A stretch of DNA of 64,000 nucleotides from Wolbachia endosymbiont (group B) of Hofmannophila pseudospretella (GTDB lineage: Bacteria > Pseudomonadota > Alphaproteobacteria > Rickettsiales > Anaplasmataceae). Each line of letters begins with the position of its first letter. The first letter of the stretch is position 1. The translations under genes were made by a program, and so were the position numbers. Location of the stretch: the NCBI RefSeq assembly GCF_964028515.1, contig NZ_OZ034788.1, positions 1,488,001 to 1,552,000 on the forward strand. The letters run 5' to 3'. The notes below the pieces were generated by a model, which ran no database searches, had not been told where the DNA came from, and saw nothing but the letters and a program-made list of their open reading frames with translations. Below are positions 26,237-36,626 of the stretch, in pieces.

Positions 26237-26776
26237 AACCTGCATTACAGATTGTGTAGCATGCCAGAAACTATTTGACAAATGAGAATGTTCCAAAAGC
26301 ATGTGCATCAAGTTGAGAAACTATCGTGAAATATAGCAATATTTAAGATTGGTATTTTATTTGTTACATTTCAGGTAGTGACAGCTACCTCAGCTATAGC
26401 TGTAAAAAATAATCTACCACTTAAGAAATTTCATTAAAAAAGGGAGTGTTAAATAAACTGTGTCAAACCAAGAAATAAAAATATAATTGATATAAAAATG
26501 GAGGTTTGACATGAATCAAGTAAACAGAACTACCGGTTTGGTAGACTATAAAGAACTGGAAGCAAATATTCTATCATCGATAAGAGAAGGAAGGCCGCTG
26601 ACGGGAAGAGATGGAGCATTAACACCGTTTATAAAAAGTTGCTGGAAGCAAGCCTGGAAGGTGAGATAGAAAACCACTTGTTGGTTGAAAGTGGAGAAAA
26701 TAACCGAAGAAATGGTAGAAATGCAAAAACTTTACGTACAAGTGCAGGCTCATTTGAGTTGTTATACCAAAATCCA

Positions 26777-27190
26777 TTACTGACCGAACAAATAAGAAAC
26801 ATTACAAACTCGTTTAATAGTAGTACTGGAAATATTGACAATAAAATTACACAAAACATCTTCAAGTAAACCTATGGTATCGTAGATACTATTGCGTAAA
26901 GTATTGTATTTGATATATTGCCACAACCTTTCAACAGGATTCAGTTCCGGTGAATAAGGAGGCAAGTATATGATGGTAATGTTTTCCTGAATTTTCAAAC
27001 TTTTTGATCTATGCCAACTTGCACAATCCATTACAAGAAAGGCTTCTTTCGTGCCTAAATCTTTCGACATCTGCTCCAGAAATATATTCATACAATCAGT
27101 GTTTACATATGGAGCAAGTAGGCTAATTTTCTTACCACTTCTTGGATTTACCGCACTGTAGATATAGAAATTTTGTCTACCAATTTTCAT
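26777..27190 (-). CDS. IS630 transposase OrfB, copy 2
   Basis: 137 aa, identical in translation to copy 1 OrfB (second Asp and final Glu of the DDE set present). Confidence 0.88.
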   Translation of the reverse strand: MKIGRQNFYIYSAVNPRSGKKISLLAPYVNTDCMNIFLEQMSKDLGTKEAFLVMDCASWHRSKSLKIQENITIIYLPPYSPELNPVERLWQYIKYNTLRNSIYDTIGLLEDVLCNFIVNISSTTIKRVCNVSYLFGQ

Positions 27191-27263
27191 TTTAACCTGT
27201 GTTCTGACCCCTTTTTTAAACCATCCGTGTCCGATTTTTGAATGAGTTCCAAATCGTGATTCA

Positions 27264-27782
27264 TCAAAAAAATACCTCCTTTTCAGGGTGGGAATTGACT
27301 ATTTTATTGAAGTATTTTTTAAACTCTTCTTGCTTGTTTTTATCTTGTTTATGGTGAATTGGCCTCGGTGTTATGTAAGAAAACTTCATCCTTTGTATCT
27401 CACGGTGCACTGTTGATTTGCTAATGTTTAGGCCAAATTCCTCTGAGATTTTTATTTGCACTTCCTTAATAGTAATATTTGGATTTCTTTCTACCCATAT
27501 TTCAATTTGCTCACGTTGATTTTTGTTTAATTTGCTTTTTCTTCGCCGCTGAGACGGGGAAAATAATCTTTCTACTCTACCAAATTTTAGATGCTTTATC
27601 CATTCAGTCAAAGCAGTCCTTGAAATTTTACATATTCTTGCCACAGCGCTTATACTACTTTCTTTTCCTGCTATCACCGCTTGTAACTTTTTTGAAACAT
27701 ATGCGTTATTTCTGACCTTTTTTAACATTTCTTTCGCCAAATTTACAACTTTTTCGTCTAATAGTTTTGACCTTAATGCCAT
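27264..27782 (-). CDS. IS630 transposase OrfA, copy 2
   Basis: 172 aa, identical in translation to copy 1 OrfA, with the same seven-T break at its end. Confidence 0.85.
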   Translation of the reverse strand: MALRSKLLDEKVVNLAKEMLKKVRNNAYVSKKLQAVIAGKESSISAVARICKISRTALTEWIKHLKFGRVERLFSPSQRRRKSKLNKNQREQIEIWVERNPNITIKEVQIKISEEFGLNISKSTVHREIQRMKFSYITPRPIHHKQDKNKQEEFKKYFNKIVNSHPEKEVFF

Positions 27783-28525
27783 TTATACCTCTCTATTTTA
27801 TCTACTTTAGTATCACTTCTTTCCCATTATTGTCTATCTGTTCTTTATATAGTGGGAATTGGTATTAACACCTAGAGACAGGGAATGAAGCTTTGAACCC
27901 CAAATAGTTAGAAAAAGACAAACAAGCCTACATCCAGAACTTGAAGCAAAGGTTCTTAAGCACATTTGCCAGTGGCATGGGATACAGAGATATAGCGTCA
28001 CATATTGAGGAAATTTACGATCACAAAATATCAGCGGTAGAGATATCAAGTATTACTGACAAACTGCTACCAGTAATCAACGAATGGCGTAGTCGTCCGC
28101 TGCAGTCTGTATATCCGATAGTTTTCATGGTTTTTTAAAGTCAAGGAGGACGGGCATTGTGTAAGTAAATGTATGTATAATATATTAGGTATAGATCAAA
28201 ATGGCAGAAAAGAAGTATTAGGTTTTTATTTAGCTGAAAGTGAAGTTCTGATTGGGAGTACTAAATGATCTCAAAGAGAGAGGAGTGGAAGATATTCTAA
28301 TTGCATGTGTAGATGGGCTAAAAAGCTTTCCTGCAGCAATAAACAGTGTGTTCCCTAATGCATGTATCTTATAACATAATTTAGTATATTAATCAAGAGA
28401 TTAATAGTAACTTGCATTCATGAAACCCGATCGGCTTCTATGTTAATTTGTAATAATTTAGATTTGATCTGATAGATTAGTTGTCACAACCTATATGAAT
28501 CACACACATAAATTTATAAAAATCA

Positions 28526-28960
28526 TTACCAACCTATTTCACTGAGAATAATTCCACTTTCAAAGCACTCTATTCCTTGTTTCATATATTGAACAATGTT
28601 ACCTGGAAGATTGCTGATATTAAAAAAACGTAGCTCTCTACACTTATTTGGCTCCATATTCTTTATCTCATTGTGCCATTTACAACACTTAAAGAAAAAA
28701 TCAATGTAGTCTGGTTTGTGAGGATAGTGAATGATAGACGTAAAATTTAAATCACTTTTTTTTATGTCAATTTCCAACTCTTCTTTAGCCTCTCTTATCA
28801 TGGCAGATGTAACAGATTCCTCCGGCTCAAGATGTCCAGCTATTAATCCCCAACAATTTCCACTCAATTCAGTATTGTGCCTTAGTGAAAGCAGCACTGA
28901 ATTTTCTTTTATTAACAGAAGATTTACAGAAACATGAACCTTGTGGCGGTTATTATTCAT
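28526..28960 (-). CDS. NUDIX hydrolase
   Basis: 144-aa NUDIX protein, a class that splits a nucleoside diphosphate linked to another group. The NUDIX box is exact: GHLEPEESVTSAMIREAKEE then LEI, fitting G-x5-E-x7-REUxEExGU with Leu-Glu-Ile closing it. The N-terminus HKVHVSVNLLLIKENSVLLSLR and later FFFKCCKW fit the fold. The substrate cannot be read from sequence. It stands alone between IS remnants, so it may have moved in with them or be a stable local gene. Confidence 0.85.
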   Translation of the reverse strand: MNNNRHKVHVSVNLLLIKENSVLLSLRHNTELSGNCWGLIAGHLEPEESVTSAMIREAKEELEIDIKKSDLNFTSIIHYPHKPDYIDFFFKCCKWHNEIKNMEPNKCRELRFFNISNLPGNIVQYMKQGIECFESGIILSEIGW

Positions 28961-29109
28961 GAGTGATTCCTTATGATATTTAACAATTGCAACCTTACCC
29001 AGGTGGTATGAACAAGTGCTGCTTGGTTAACCATCTTTCTACTCTAGTTAGTGTACTAAATTGTCATTGTCAATAACTAATTCTTTTATCTTTTTCCAAA
29101 TCTTCATAA

Positions 29110-29919
29110 GCTCTGTGGACAAAATTTTAGAGAAGCCATATAAGAGCCTCAACAAAATCTAGAAAACCCATAAAAACCTCAGATGTTTTGTCAAATCTGG
29201 GAAAAATACGCCTAAAATTTTTAATTTTACTGAAAAACACTCAATCAAATGACGTTCTTTATAAATGTGCTCATCGTAATACCTTTGCACTTTTCGATTT
29301 CGTTTTGGGGGCTGTACATCCCTTGCTTTCGAGACTTGCAACAAAAACATTGCTATCGTAGCTTTTATCAGCAACTAAAGTAGTATTATAGACATTTTCA
29401 GTTAATGTTGCTGCTGTGTGTAATCTCATTCCTTTGATCAACAGTTAGAGCAAACTTAAGAGGATTTCCAAGTGCATCAATAAGTGCATGTATCTTAGTT
29501 ATGAAACCACCTTTGTTTCGCCCTAAAGCTTCTTTCTCCTGGGAGTGTTTTGTATAGCCAGCTGAACATTGGTGGATCAATTATAACAGTTTCTAAATCT
29601 GACCCTCGTTTTGCGTACTCCAATAAATTCTTCCAAATATCCCTTTCGCACCACCTCTTAAATCGTTTGTGTATACTTCTGTAATTGCCATAGCTTTTTA
29701 GCAAAAGCCTCCACTGTTTGTGCCATATGCCACACTGCTTCTATTTAAACGTTTTTCGTCTTTGCTATGTATTCCTTTCACGCTTTTTATGAATTCTAAA
29801 ATTTGTTTCCAATTTCTTTCTTTTATATAATGTTCCATTCGTAGTTTTTCCATTCTTATGCTCATTAGATTGAACTACCTCTTTTTTTTCTTTTCTCTCT
29901 TATTTTTTGTCCACAGAGC
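29110..29919 (-). mobile_element. Degraded IS5-family element
   Basis: Bounded by GCTCTGTGGACAAAA (29110-29124) and TTTTGTCCACAGAGC (29905-29919), a perfect 15-bp inverted repeat. The transposase inside (minus strand) is split over at least three frames: FKRWCERDIWKNLLEYA and a DLETVIID segment (29495-29704), then EALGRNKGGFITKIHALIDALGNPLKFALT (29398-29580), then a C-terminal DEHIYKERHLIECFSVKLK piece (29159-29374). These fit the IS1031-like branch of IS5. No open transposase remains. Confidence 0.8.
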
Positions 29920-30091
29920 CTAGTGATGCTAGAATTTTTTTTGCGTAAGTTTCAGTTTCAAAACACACTACAAAATTTTTGGTTTAAATTTTTTTCAAAC
30001 TATAAGTCCAACGTATATCAGTAAATAGAATAGACAATAATTAAAGTACCTATATGATGAGAAAAAAACTTTTCTTGTTTCATTCTAGCTA

Positions 30092-30736
30092 ATGTTAAAG
30101 GTGTATATTGATTTTTCATGTAAAATTTTAACCTTCACTCTTTTTTTTCATTTGCCACTTCTTGCAAAGGAAAAACCAGATATGTTTTACGATCAAAACA
30201 GTGGTTTGCAGCTACCACTACCTAGTAATATGATTATAGGTGATAATAATAGTGCCCTGATAACTCATTACAAAAGTGATTCTCTCATAAAAGACTCAAG
30301 AAAAGTTGTCTCATTCGAAATTGATAAGTCTGATATCTACCACTATTACATAAGAGGAGATGTGCTAATTAGCAAGGGTGATGTTTCAGAAGAAACATGT
30401 TATAGTAGTTACCCAACATGTATGAATTACGAACGTCATGTTAACAGTACAGGAAAAGTGTTACCAGATAAAATATTGATAAATGGATATCACTTTATAT
30501 ATCTTCATGCAAGTGAAGGTGCAGCAGGTACTGCTTATGATACATATATATACAGAGGTATGATTGATGACAAGTGTGTTTTTTTTGACATTTACTCACG
30601 TCAGGTAAATCCTTATAACTACTTAGATACTACTGGTGATGTATCTTCAGTACAAAATGCATACCACTCTTTTAATAATGATATTGAAACTGTAAATAAT
30701 ATTATAAGAAATACAAAGTTTAATATTAATAAATAA
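30092..30736 (+). CDS. Exported hypothetical protein
   Basis: 214 aa, function not recognised. The first 25 residues are hydrophobic and end LPLLAKEKP, a likely signal peptide with cleavage after the Ala. The mature part is beta-rich and Tyr/Asp-rich with a CYSSYPTCMNYE cysteine pair and a third Cys (DDKCVFFD), and no membrane segment, so it is probably periplasmic or secreted. It lies alone between a dead IS element and the cif operon; nothing near it tells its role. Confidence 0.65.
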   Translation: MLKVYIDFSCKILTFTLFFHLPLLAKEKPDMFYDQNSGLQLPLPSNMIIGDNNSALITHYKSDSLIKDSRKVVSFEIDKSDIYHYYIRGDVLISKGDVSEETCYSSYPTCMNYERHVNSTGKVLPDKILINGYHFIYLHASEGAAGTAYDTYIYRGMIDDKCVFFDIYSRQVNPYNYLDTTGDVSSVQNAYHSFNNDIETVNNIIRNTKFNINK

Positions 30737-31639
30737 GTTTATTAATAGGTAAAAAATAGATCATTCGCTGTCATTTTTATGAAAGGTCACATTACCTGTG
30801 GGTTAAAGTAAAGGATAGAGCCAACCCATAAAGCCAAACTCTGAGTATTATCATACAATCATTCGTTGAATAAAAAAATACTCTACCCTCTTATGCACCA
30901 TAACAAGTTAGCCTCTAATATATTTAGGATATATTATTTCACCTTTAAAACTTGTCAATTACTATTGTAGAAAATTTTTCTAACCCAAAGTAGTTTACGG
31001 CAAAAGCTTCTCAATAGAATGAATGTATAACCTTTTACTTATTTTTTAATTTTGTTTTTGTCATAAGCGTGTCTTAATTCTTATCGTAAAATAAATTACT
31101 ACTAATTTAGTAGTATATATCGCTAATAAATTAAGTAACATAGCCATTTCCAATGGTCAAAACCAAGTGCGGTGAGAACTCTTTTTCTTGGGATGCGTTG
31201 GTCTACCACGTGTACCATACGAACTTTTTTATATGGTGATTTTATTATACTCTAAAACCATCTATATTAGCCTACTTCAACTAAATTCACATATGAACTA
31301 ATCTGCCTAACTTTGTTGCAAAGATTTCAAGCTTCTGTTTTCACAATCCTATTTTTACGCGGCTTGTTCTCACAAATATACGATCTTTTTTGCAATTTTA
31401 GAAAGAGTAAATAATTCAAATTTTTGTGGCACTGAAATAGATGTTTCTTTAGTTACAACAAGGTCTATTTTTTTGTAAATAAAAATGTTTTATAATTAAT
31501 TATTAGAATGAAAATATCATACTTGGCTCTCAAGAAACTTCTTGTTGTACAGCGGTAAGGTTTGGAGAAAAAAAATTTGCTTGGCAACGATAATTTACTA
31601 AACTAAAGTTTATATAAAATACAAAATGAGGTTGCGAGT
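30737..31639. other. 900-bp gap upstream of the cif operon
   Basis: No full gene. On the minus strand, about 31244 down to 31123, a 39-codon open stretch reads SPYKKVRMVHVVDQRIPRKR then VLTALGFDHWKWL; I do not recognise it, but it looks like real protein sequence and may be a gene scrap. No convincing promoter with correct spacing was found directly before cifA. Confidence 0.45.
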
Positions 31640-32968
31640 ATGGAATCTAGCTTAGATCACAATTACAATAAAATACTTGATATATTAAAATGTGCTATTG
31701 ATGATAATCAAGTTAAAGCAAGAAAACATCTTAGAGTGGAAAGATGGCTAAGGGTTTATATTCAATTAATTGAGGATTTTAATGAGGAAGAACTAAAATT
31801 TTTCTCTGATATATTTTCAGATAATTCTTGTTGGAATGGAATAAAATTAAACAATAAAGTTGTTGGTGAAAGATTAATTGCAGAAAGAAGTAACAATGGA
31901 CAAGAAAATCCGCTTGATCTTTCTGATAGATATTATTTAGCGTGTAAATATTGCCTGGAAGATAAGATCCCTGGATTGTTTGAGCAAGTATTTGAGCGGT
32001 TTAAAAGAAGTGCCTTTAGGGAAGTTAGGTCTGATGATGTGTTGAAGGAAAAATTACTTAACCATATAAAAGAAACTAGTCCAATAAAAGCTTTTTGGTC
32101 TTTTCTTATTGATAAACAGACTGGAAAACTAAACGAATATCAATCAGTTGAAGGTTTGCAAAAATCTACACAGATAAATTCCAGTAAAAATTGGGAGGAA
32201 GGTATAGAGTTCTTCTATAATAAATTGCAAAATGATCCGGGTATTTCTAGTCAAGACAAAGATAATATGTTAATTGAAGCAGCTTTATCTGGAGTAAGGG
32301 GTTACAAAGAAGTAGACACTATAGAGTTTTGTTTAAGCAAAACGGATAGTAAGCAAAAGGAAAAGTTACTAGAAAGAGATTATAAGGAAAATACTTATTA
32401 TGCAGTATTAAGCGCACTAAGAGATCAGTATTGCTTTGATTCTTTTATGGAGTTAAGTCTATTATGTAATCAATTTACACGTGAAAATTATGCGACCTTT
32501 TTATCTTCATTATCAGATAAAGTACTGAAGAATCCAGATTTGTCTGAGGAAATAAAAAAATGCATGATGAATGTTTGGGAGCGTATAATAAAATTTGGAA
32601 CTCAAGGCCATAGGCGACAATCTACCTTCTCTATTTTTGAGGATTATTCAGTTACATGTGCAATAGCAAATTTAATTGTGGATCCAAGTAGACAGAAAGA
32701 AGGAGCGTTAGAGAAGATATTAAAGCACGTAAATAACAAAGAAATGAGTGATGAAGAGATAAAAAAGGTTAAAAGTCTTGTGTTAAGAAAAATTCAGTTA
32801 TTTCATGGAGGCAAAAAATTGCAGTTGGGAGAACAAGTATTTTCTAAATTAGCCGAAGAAGCTTCTAAAGAGCTATCTCTTGGAGTTGGTGATATTTTAC
32901 CGCAATCAGAGATAAGCTTAGCTACTGATGCTCTGCAAAATATAAAGTTTTCAAGTCATAGTAAGTAG
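31640..32968 (+). CDS. cifA: Cytoplasmic incompatibility factor CifA (nuclease-type operon)
   Basis: 442-aa CifA/CinA-family protein, the first gene of the operon that causes cytoplasmic incompatibility; in known systems CifA from the mother rescues embryos and binds CifB. The start MESSLDHNYNKILDILK and the run of helical repeats throughout match my memory of the CinA branch. No catalytic motif is evident; the fold is an all-helix solenoid in known CifA structures. No frame damage is visible. GAGG at 31628-31631 precedes the ATG. cifB follows after 9 bp, so translation is coupled. The exact cif type cannot be fixed without alignment. Confidence 0.88.
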   Translation: MESSLDHNYNKILDILKCAIDDNQVKARKHLRVERWLRVYIQLIEDFNEEELKFFSDIFSDNSCWNGIKLNNKVVGERLIAERSNNGQENPLDLSDRYYLACKYCLEDKIPGLFEQVFERFKRSAFREVRSDDVLKEKLLNHIKETSPIKAFWSFLIDKQTGKLNEYQSVEGLQKSTQINSSKNWEEGIEFFYNKLQNDPGISSQDKDNMLIEAALSGVRGYKEVDTIEFCLSKTDSKQKEKLLERDYKENTYYAVLSALRDQYCFDSFMELSLLCNQFTRENYATFLSSLSDKVLKNPDLSEEIKKCMMNVWERIIKFGTQGHRRQSTFSIFEDYSVTCAIANLIVDPSRQKEGALEKILKHVNNKEMSDEEIKKVKSLVLRKIQLFHGGKKLQLGEQVFSKLAEEASKELSLGVGDILPQSEISLATDALQNIKFSSHSK

Positions 32969-32977
32969 GAGAGTCAT

Positions 32978-35188
32978 ATGCCAAGCAATACAAAACCTCT
33001 TGAGTTAATACAACTTCTATTGATGGAAAATACATCAAAAGATAAGTTTTTTGACTTTCAAGAAAGGTTTCAATCATTTATTAATCAATCTCCTTCTTTC
33101 TTGCATTCAGTTGGAAAAGAAGGTTTTTTTCCTAGTTTCTTTTTTGGTATGTTTGCTACTATGTTGGACACAGAGCTTGCTACTAAAGCTGATGTCAAAA
33201 AACTTTATTTTCGTTTTGATGATGATAGAACCTTAAAAATAGTTGTACTGACTAGTAAAAAAGAATTAAAGTGTATAACAATTTCTGATAGAGCTAACGA
33301 CAATAAGCACCTAAGATTTAGTAAAGAAGAATTAGAAAAAATAAAGCAAGCAATAGGAGAGCCACTATTTGATGACTATAAAAAAGAAGAGCATGAAATA
33401 ACAATTACGGGGAAAGAAGTAAGGTATGGGAAGATTGATCCGGCTTTTAGTGAAAAGACTGACCACTCAGAAAAGAATTTTACAAAAATAGAAAAGACCC
33501 AAGACCAACAAAACTTAGAGAACTTAATTTCAAAATTGAATAATCAAGATTCTGAAGAAGTAAAAAAGAACGCTGGAGAAGTATTTGATTATATTACAGA
33601 CGTTTATAAGAAATATGAGAAAGAAAAAGTTCCATTTAGTAGTAAAGAATCAAGTTATCATGGATTTTTATCTGGGTTTTTAATGAATTTTAAGTATCGA
33701 TTTCACCTTAAGCTCTATCTTGAGTTATTTGCTGGAAAAGGTTATGCAGATGTTGTCTTACTTGTACGTGGCGCTGATAAATCATCAAATTCTGTTCCTA
33801 TTATCATTGAGCTTAAAGCAGGTACAGGCAAAAAAAGCAGGATTGAGGTAGCGTTAAAGCAAGCACAAGATTACGTTAAGGGTTACTTTTCTAATGCCAT
33901 ACGAATGATTACTACAGCCAACAAAGCTATTTGTGTGGGGTTAAATTTTGAAATGATTGATCATGGAAATGTTGCGATTGATGTAGAATCATTTCTGGAT
34001 AGAAAGGGTAATTCTGTAGTAGAAAAACTACTTGATAATCCAAAGAAAGGAGAGAGAGCCATTGCTGAATTAACAAGGAAACAGCTAGAATACCTATATT
34101 ATGGTACTGTTTGGAGTAATGGTGGTAGCAGTAATCTTCATTATATGAGTAGGGTTATTTTAGGACAGTTGATGCTTATTCCTGATATTAATGAAAAGGG
34201 TGAAGAGTTGGGTAAGTATATTTATATTTATAAAGAAGATGAAAAAATGGCTAAAGGTACTCGATCACGTACAAATTTATCAGCTAATGAAAGTATTAAG
34301 GATTGCGTAATAACCACAGTGCTCACTATTGGTGGAAAGGTGTTCATATTGCATGTTAATGAAGTAGAGAATACTGGAGTTCAAATTCCAGAAAATAAAC
34401 GGCTTAATATAGAAAGGCTAAATGGGATTAAAGAGGTGCACAGGGTAAATTGTAACTTATATGGTACACCAAGTAATCAGAATTCATTTGATCAATATTG
34501 TAATAAGGAAAAAGGGACTGTAGTAAAAATATATCCTTCACTGGGGAAATATCAAGAAAACAGAGGAGTTCTTCAAGGCAATCTGCTACAAGTTAGTCAA
34601 AATAATAAATTTAAAGCAGCTCTAAAGCAAGCTATAGAATCTGGTCAATATGATGACTATAAAAGAGTGTTTACAGAAGTTTCACATATGTTATACTCTT
34701 TTAAATCATTAATAAACAATGAAGCTGATTTTCAGGCAGTATTACATGGTTTATTTAGCAGCTATAGTGATGGTAATATAAGGGTTATCACTGAATTTCA
34801 GATAGGTGGTGGAGAAAAATTGGATATTATGATGGTTGTGCAGGTTATAGGTAAAGAACACCCTCCAATTGGAATAGAATTAAAATTTGCTAAGCCAGGA
34901 AAGTTAAATAGCAAGATAAAAGAAGCTGATGATCAGTTAGAAAGATATCAAAAAGGTGAAGCCTACAAAGTTGTTACTGATGCTAATGAGGTTGAATTAA
35001 TGTATGCTGTTTTTAATCAAGGTGCTACAAATAAAGATGATCTAATAAGGATTGGCGATAAATTTGTAGATCTAAAAGCAAAACATAGCTCTGATACAAT
35101 GATGTCGTCAAGGGGGTCGGCACTAACTGGTAATGTTCAGCAATCAGTTGCTCAGAAAGCAGGTCCTTCTCGGGCGGTTAATCGATAG
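32978..35188 (+). CDS. cifB: Cytoplasmic incompatibility factor CifB, dual PD-(D/E)XK nuclease type (CinB)
   Basis: 736-aa CifB with two nuclease domains and no C-terminal Ulp1-like deubiquitylase, so of the Cin class. In the first domain Asp near residue 257 (YADVVLLV) and ELKAG near 277-281 make the D-(D/E)xK core, with the helix QAQDYVKGYF after it. In the second, Asp near 616 (KLDIMMVV) and ELKFA near 634-638, followed by ADDQLERY. Both active sites appear intact. The N-terminal 100 residues (FQERFQSFINQSPSFLHSVGKEGFFPSFFFGMF) match the AAA-like start of CinB proteins. GGAGAG lies before the ATG. Likely toxic in sperm-derived chromatin unless CifA is supplied. Confidence 0.9.
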   Translation: MPSNTKPLELIQLLLMENTSKDKFFDFQERFQSFINQSPSFLHSVGKEGFFPSFFFGMFATMLDTELATKADVKKLYFRFDDDRTLKIVVLTSKKELKCITISDRANDNKHLRFSKEELEKIKQAIGEPLFDDYKKEEHEITITGKEVRYGKIDPAFSEKTDHSEKNFTKIEKTQDQQNLENLISKLNNQDSEEVKKNAGEVFDYITDVYKKYEKEKVPFSSKESSYHGFLSGFLMNFKYRFHLKLYLELFAGKGYADVVLLVRGADKSSNSVPIIIELKAGTGKKSRIEVALKQAQDYVKGYFSNAIRMITTANKAICVGLNFEMIDHGNVAIDVESFLDRKGNSVVEKLLDNPKKGERAIAELTRKQLEYLYYGTVWSNGGSSNLHYMSRVILGQLMLIPDINEKGEELGKYIYIYKEDEKMAKGTRSRTNLSANESIKDCVITTVLTIGGKVFILHVNEVENTGVQIPENKRLNIERLNGIKEVHRVNCNLYGTPSNQNSFDQYCNKEKGTVVKIYPSLGKYQENRGVLQGNLLQVSQNNKFKAALKQAIESGQYDDYKRVFTEVSHMLYSFKSLINNEADFQAVLHGLFSSYSDGNIRVITEFQIGGGEKLDIMMVVQVIGKEHPPIGIELKFAKPGKLNSKIKEADDQLERYQKGEAYKVVTDANEVELMYAVFNQGATNKDDLIRIGDKFVDLKAKHSSDTMMSSRGSALTGNVQQSVAQKAGPSRAVNR

Positions 35189-35316
35189 TAGATCATAGTA
35201 CCTTTAGTTCATTACTGCTTGAGCTTGTAAAATTTAGCTTATCTTTTTACGTTAGCTTACCTAGGTGATATTTTTTTGGGATGTAGTATAGCTCTTCTCA
35301 TAATAGTCAGAACAAA

Positions 35317-35424
35317 TCATAAAAAAGTAGAATCAACAGCTTGACGGAAAGACTGAAAAATAGGGATATTTTTTCTAGCTCTGTTCTTTATAGCAAACCA
35401 ATGATGCTCAATTTCGTTAAAGTC
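35317..35424 (-). pseudogene. Scrap of a second IS630-type transposase
   Basis: 36 codons in one frame read DFNEIEHHWFAIKNRARKNI then PIFQSFRQAVDSTF and a stop: the end of an IS630 transposase around its last catalytic Glu. It differs from the 1,100-bp element in this window. The rest of the element is missing. The surrounding 35189-35470 shows nothing else. Confidence 0.6.
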
Positions 35425-35479
35425 TTACTTTTACCCACAATTTTGAGAGGTCATTATGTGAAGCATAACTATGCTCTCC

Positions 35480-35660
35480 TTAAGGTTTTCATAGCCCCGC
35501 CATAGAGTCATAGACCCTGGTACTTTTTCTATTCATAAATCCACCCAATTTTCCTAACCAAATAATAGCTTGTTTTATGTTTGGAGGTTCTTCTGGCAAT
35601 GTAGCTACTTTATGCTCACGTATGAAAAGGGCCTTCCACTCTTCATTAGACCTGATGCAA
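35480..35660 (-). pseudogene. IS4/Tn5-like transposase C-terminal scrap
   Basis: Reads CIRSNEEWKALFIREHK, then PPNIKQAIIWLGKLGGFMNR and a TRVYDSMAGL end, the C-terminal signature of IS4/IS50 transposases (x-IxWLGKLGGFxxRK). The open frame at 35489-35941 is real only in this part; the upstream half is the antisense of the IS5-type element that inserted here. Sequence right of that element (36627 on) seems to continue the Tn5-like gene (KKYFSKNIS), so it was split. Confidence 0.65.
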
Positions 35661-36626
35661 AACAAGAGAAAAGAGGATGAAAGTATGGTATAAAGAAGAA
35701 TAGTACAAACAAAAATGAGGCAAAATGGGGTTAAACTACCATAACCTAAAGAAACATCGAAGAAACTTCCGCTATATAACCGGGTTAAAAGTAGAGGAAT
35801 TTGAAAAAATTGTAGAAAAAGTGCGTCCAGAATGGGAGAAAATTGAAAAACAAAAAAAATATCATGGAAGAAAGTCGCAGCTACCAACCTTGGAAGATAA
35901 AATATTCTGCGTAATTTTGTATTACCGTGCCTACATGACACAGAGATTTTTGGGCTGTTTATTCAAATTACACAATGCAAATATTTGCCGACTTTTAAAG
36001 AAAATGGAGCCGCTGTTGGCAAGAAAAATCGCTATAAAAAAAGACAGAACCTTAACGCCAGAAAGGATTTTGAAAATTTTGGCAGATGTAATGGAGCAAC
36101 CGATACAGAGACCGAAAAACAATAAAAAAAGAAAGAAAAGTTACTCTGGAAAAAAGAAAACAACCACAATAAAAATCGAAATTGTAATTGAGGAAAATGG
36201 TAGAATTATGTCTATTTCAAGATCATACAGAGGTCGAATGCATGACTTTAGGATACGAAAGCAAGAGAAATTTCTGCCAGTAGATAGTATAAAATACGCT
36301 GATTCTGGCTATCAAGGTTGGCAAAAGTTGCAGAAAAATGTTGTGATTCCGTACAAAAAATACCGTAAAAAGCCGCTAACTGCGGAGCAGAAGGAGCACA
36401 ATCGAAGATTAGCATCGTTCAGGATGCGGGTAGAAAATAAGATTAGAGAGATCAAAGTTTTTAAGATTATGTCACATGTTTACCGCAATTTTCAGAAGAA
36501 ACATAACTTGAGATTCAATATTATTGCAGGAATTGTGAATTTGAGGCATGGTTTTTAATCTTGTTTCTTAATGTTTTTACCTAATCTCATATTCTAAATT
36601 TTTATCCCTTGATTCGCATCAGGTCT
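35648..36626 (+). mobile_element. IS5-type element with intact transposase
   Basis: Ends AGACCTGATGC (35648-35658) and GCATCAGGTCT (36616-36626) are perfect 11-bp inverted repeats. If the element starts at GACC, the flanks are TA on both sides. It is inserted into the Tn5-like transposase scrap. Confidence 0.8.
35725..36558 (+). CDS. IS5-family (DDE_Tnp_4-like) transposase
   Basis: 277 aa and uninterrupted. N-terminal helical DNA-binding part (FRYITGLKVEEFEKIVEKVR, and LEDKIFCVILYYRAYMTQRFLG), then a core with IKIEIVIEENGRIMSISRSYRGRMHDFRI, SIKYADSGYQG holding the second Asp, and MRVENKIREIKVFKIMSHVYRN holding the last Glu. The ISL2/HARBI1-like order fits. The first Asp position is less clear because the expected D-x-T is written TIKIEIVI here, so activity is uncertain even though the frame is open. 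Confidence 0.8.
   Translation: MGLNYHNLKKHRRNFRYITGLKVEEFEKIVEKVRPEWEKIEKQKKYHGRKSQLPTLEDKIFCVILYYRAYMTQRFLGCLFKLHNANICRLLKKMEPLLARKIAIKKDRTLTPERILKILADVMEQPIQRPKNNKKRKKSYSGKKKTTTIKIEIVIEENGRIMSISRSYRGRMHDFRIRKQEKFLPVDSIKYADSGYQGWQKLQKNVVIPYKKYRKKPLTAEQKEHNRRLASFRMRVENKIREIKVFKIMSHVYRNFQKKHNLRFNIIAGIVNLRHGF

Larger units (their letters stand above)
26765..27864 (-). mobile_element. IS630-family insertion sequence, copy 2 (1,100 bp)
   Basis: Same ends and length as copy 1. Flanked by TTA at 26762-26764 and TTA at 27865-27867, a 3-bp direct repeat, inside an IS256 transposase gene. Confidence 0.9.
26511..28370 (+). pseudogene. IS256-family transposase, broken by IS630 copy 2 and stops
   Basis: Starts at ATG 26511 with GGAGG 6-7 bp before it. 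Piece one (26511-26764) reads MNQVNRTTGLVDYKELEANI then, after a frame change, FIKKLLEASLEGEIENHL...RRNGRNAKTLRTSAGSFELL, a typical Mutator/IS256 N-terminus. Piece two (27865-28138) goes on TPRDRE, a stop, SFEP...LEAKVLKTFASGMGYRDIASHIEEIY...ITDKLLPVINEWRSRPL. Later scraps up to about 28370 (GRKEVLGFYLAESE) match the next part of the core. Removing the IS and one TTA restores ELLTPRD. Several independent breaks show it is dead. Confidence 0.8.

Noticed and set aside
35661..35941. Upstream half of the 150-codon minus frame at 35489-35941
   Set aside because: Antisense of the IS5-type transposase; only the last 60 or so codons are a real transposase scrap.
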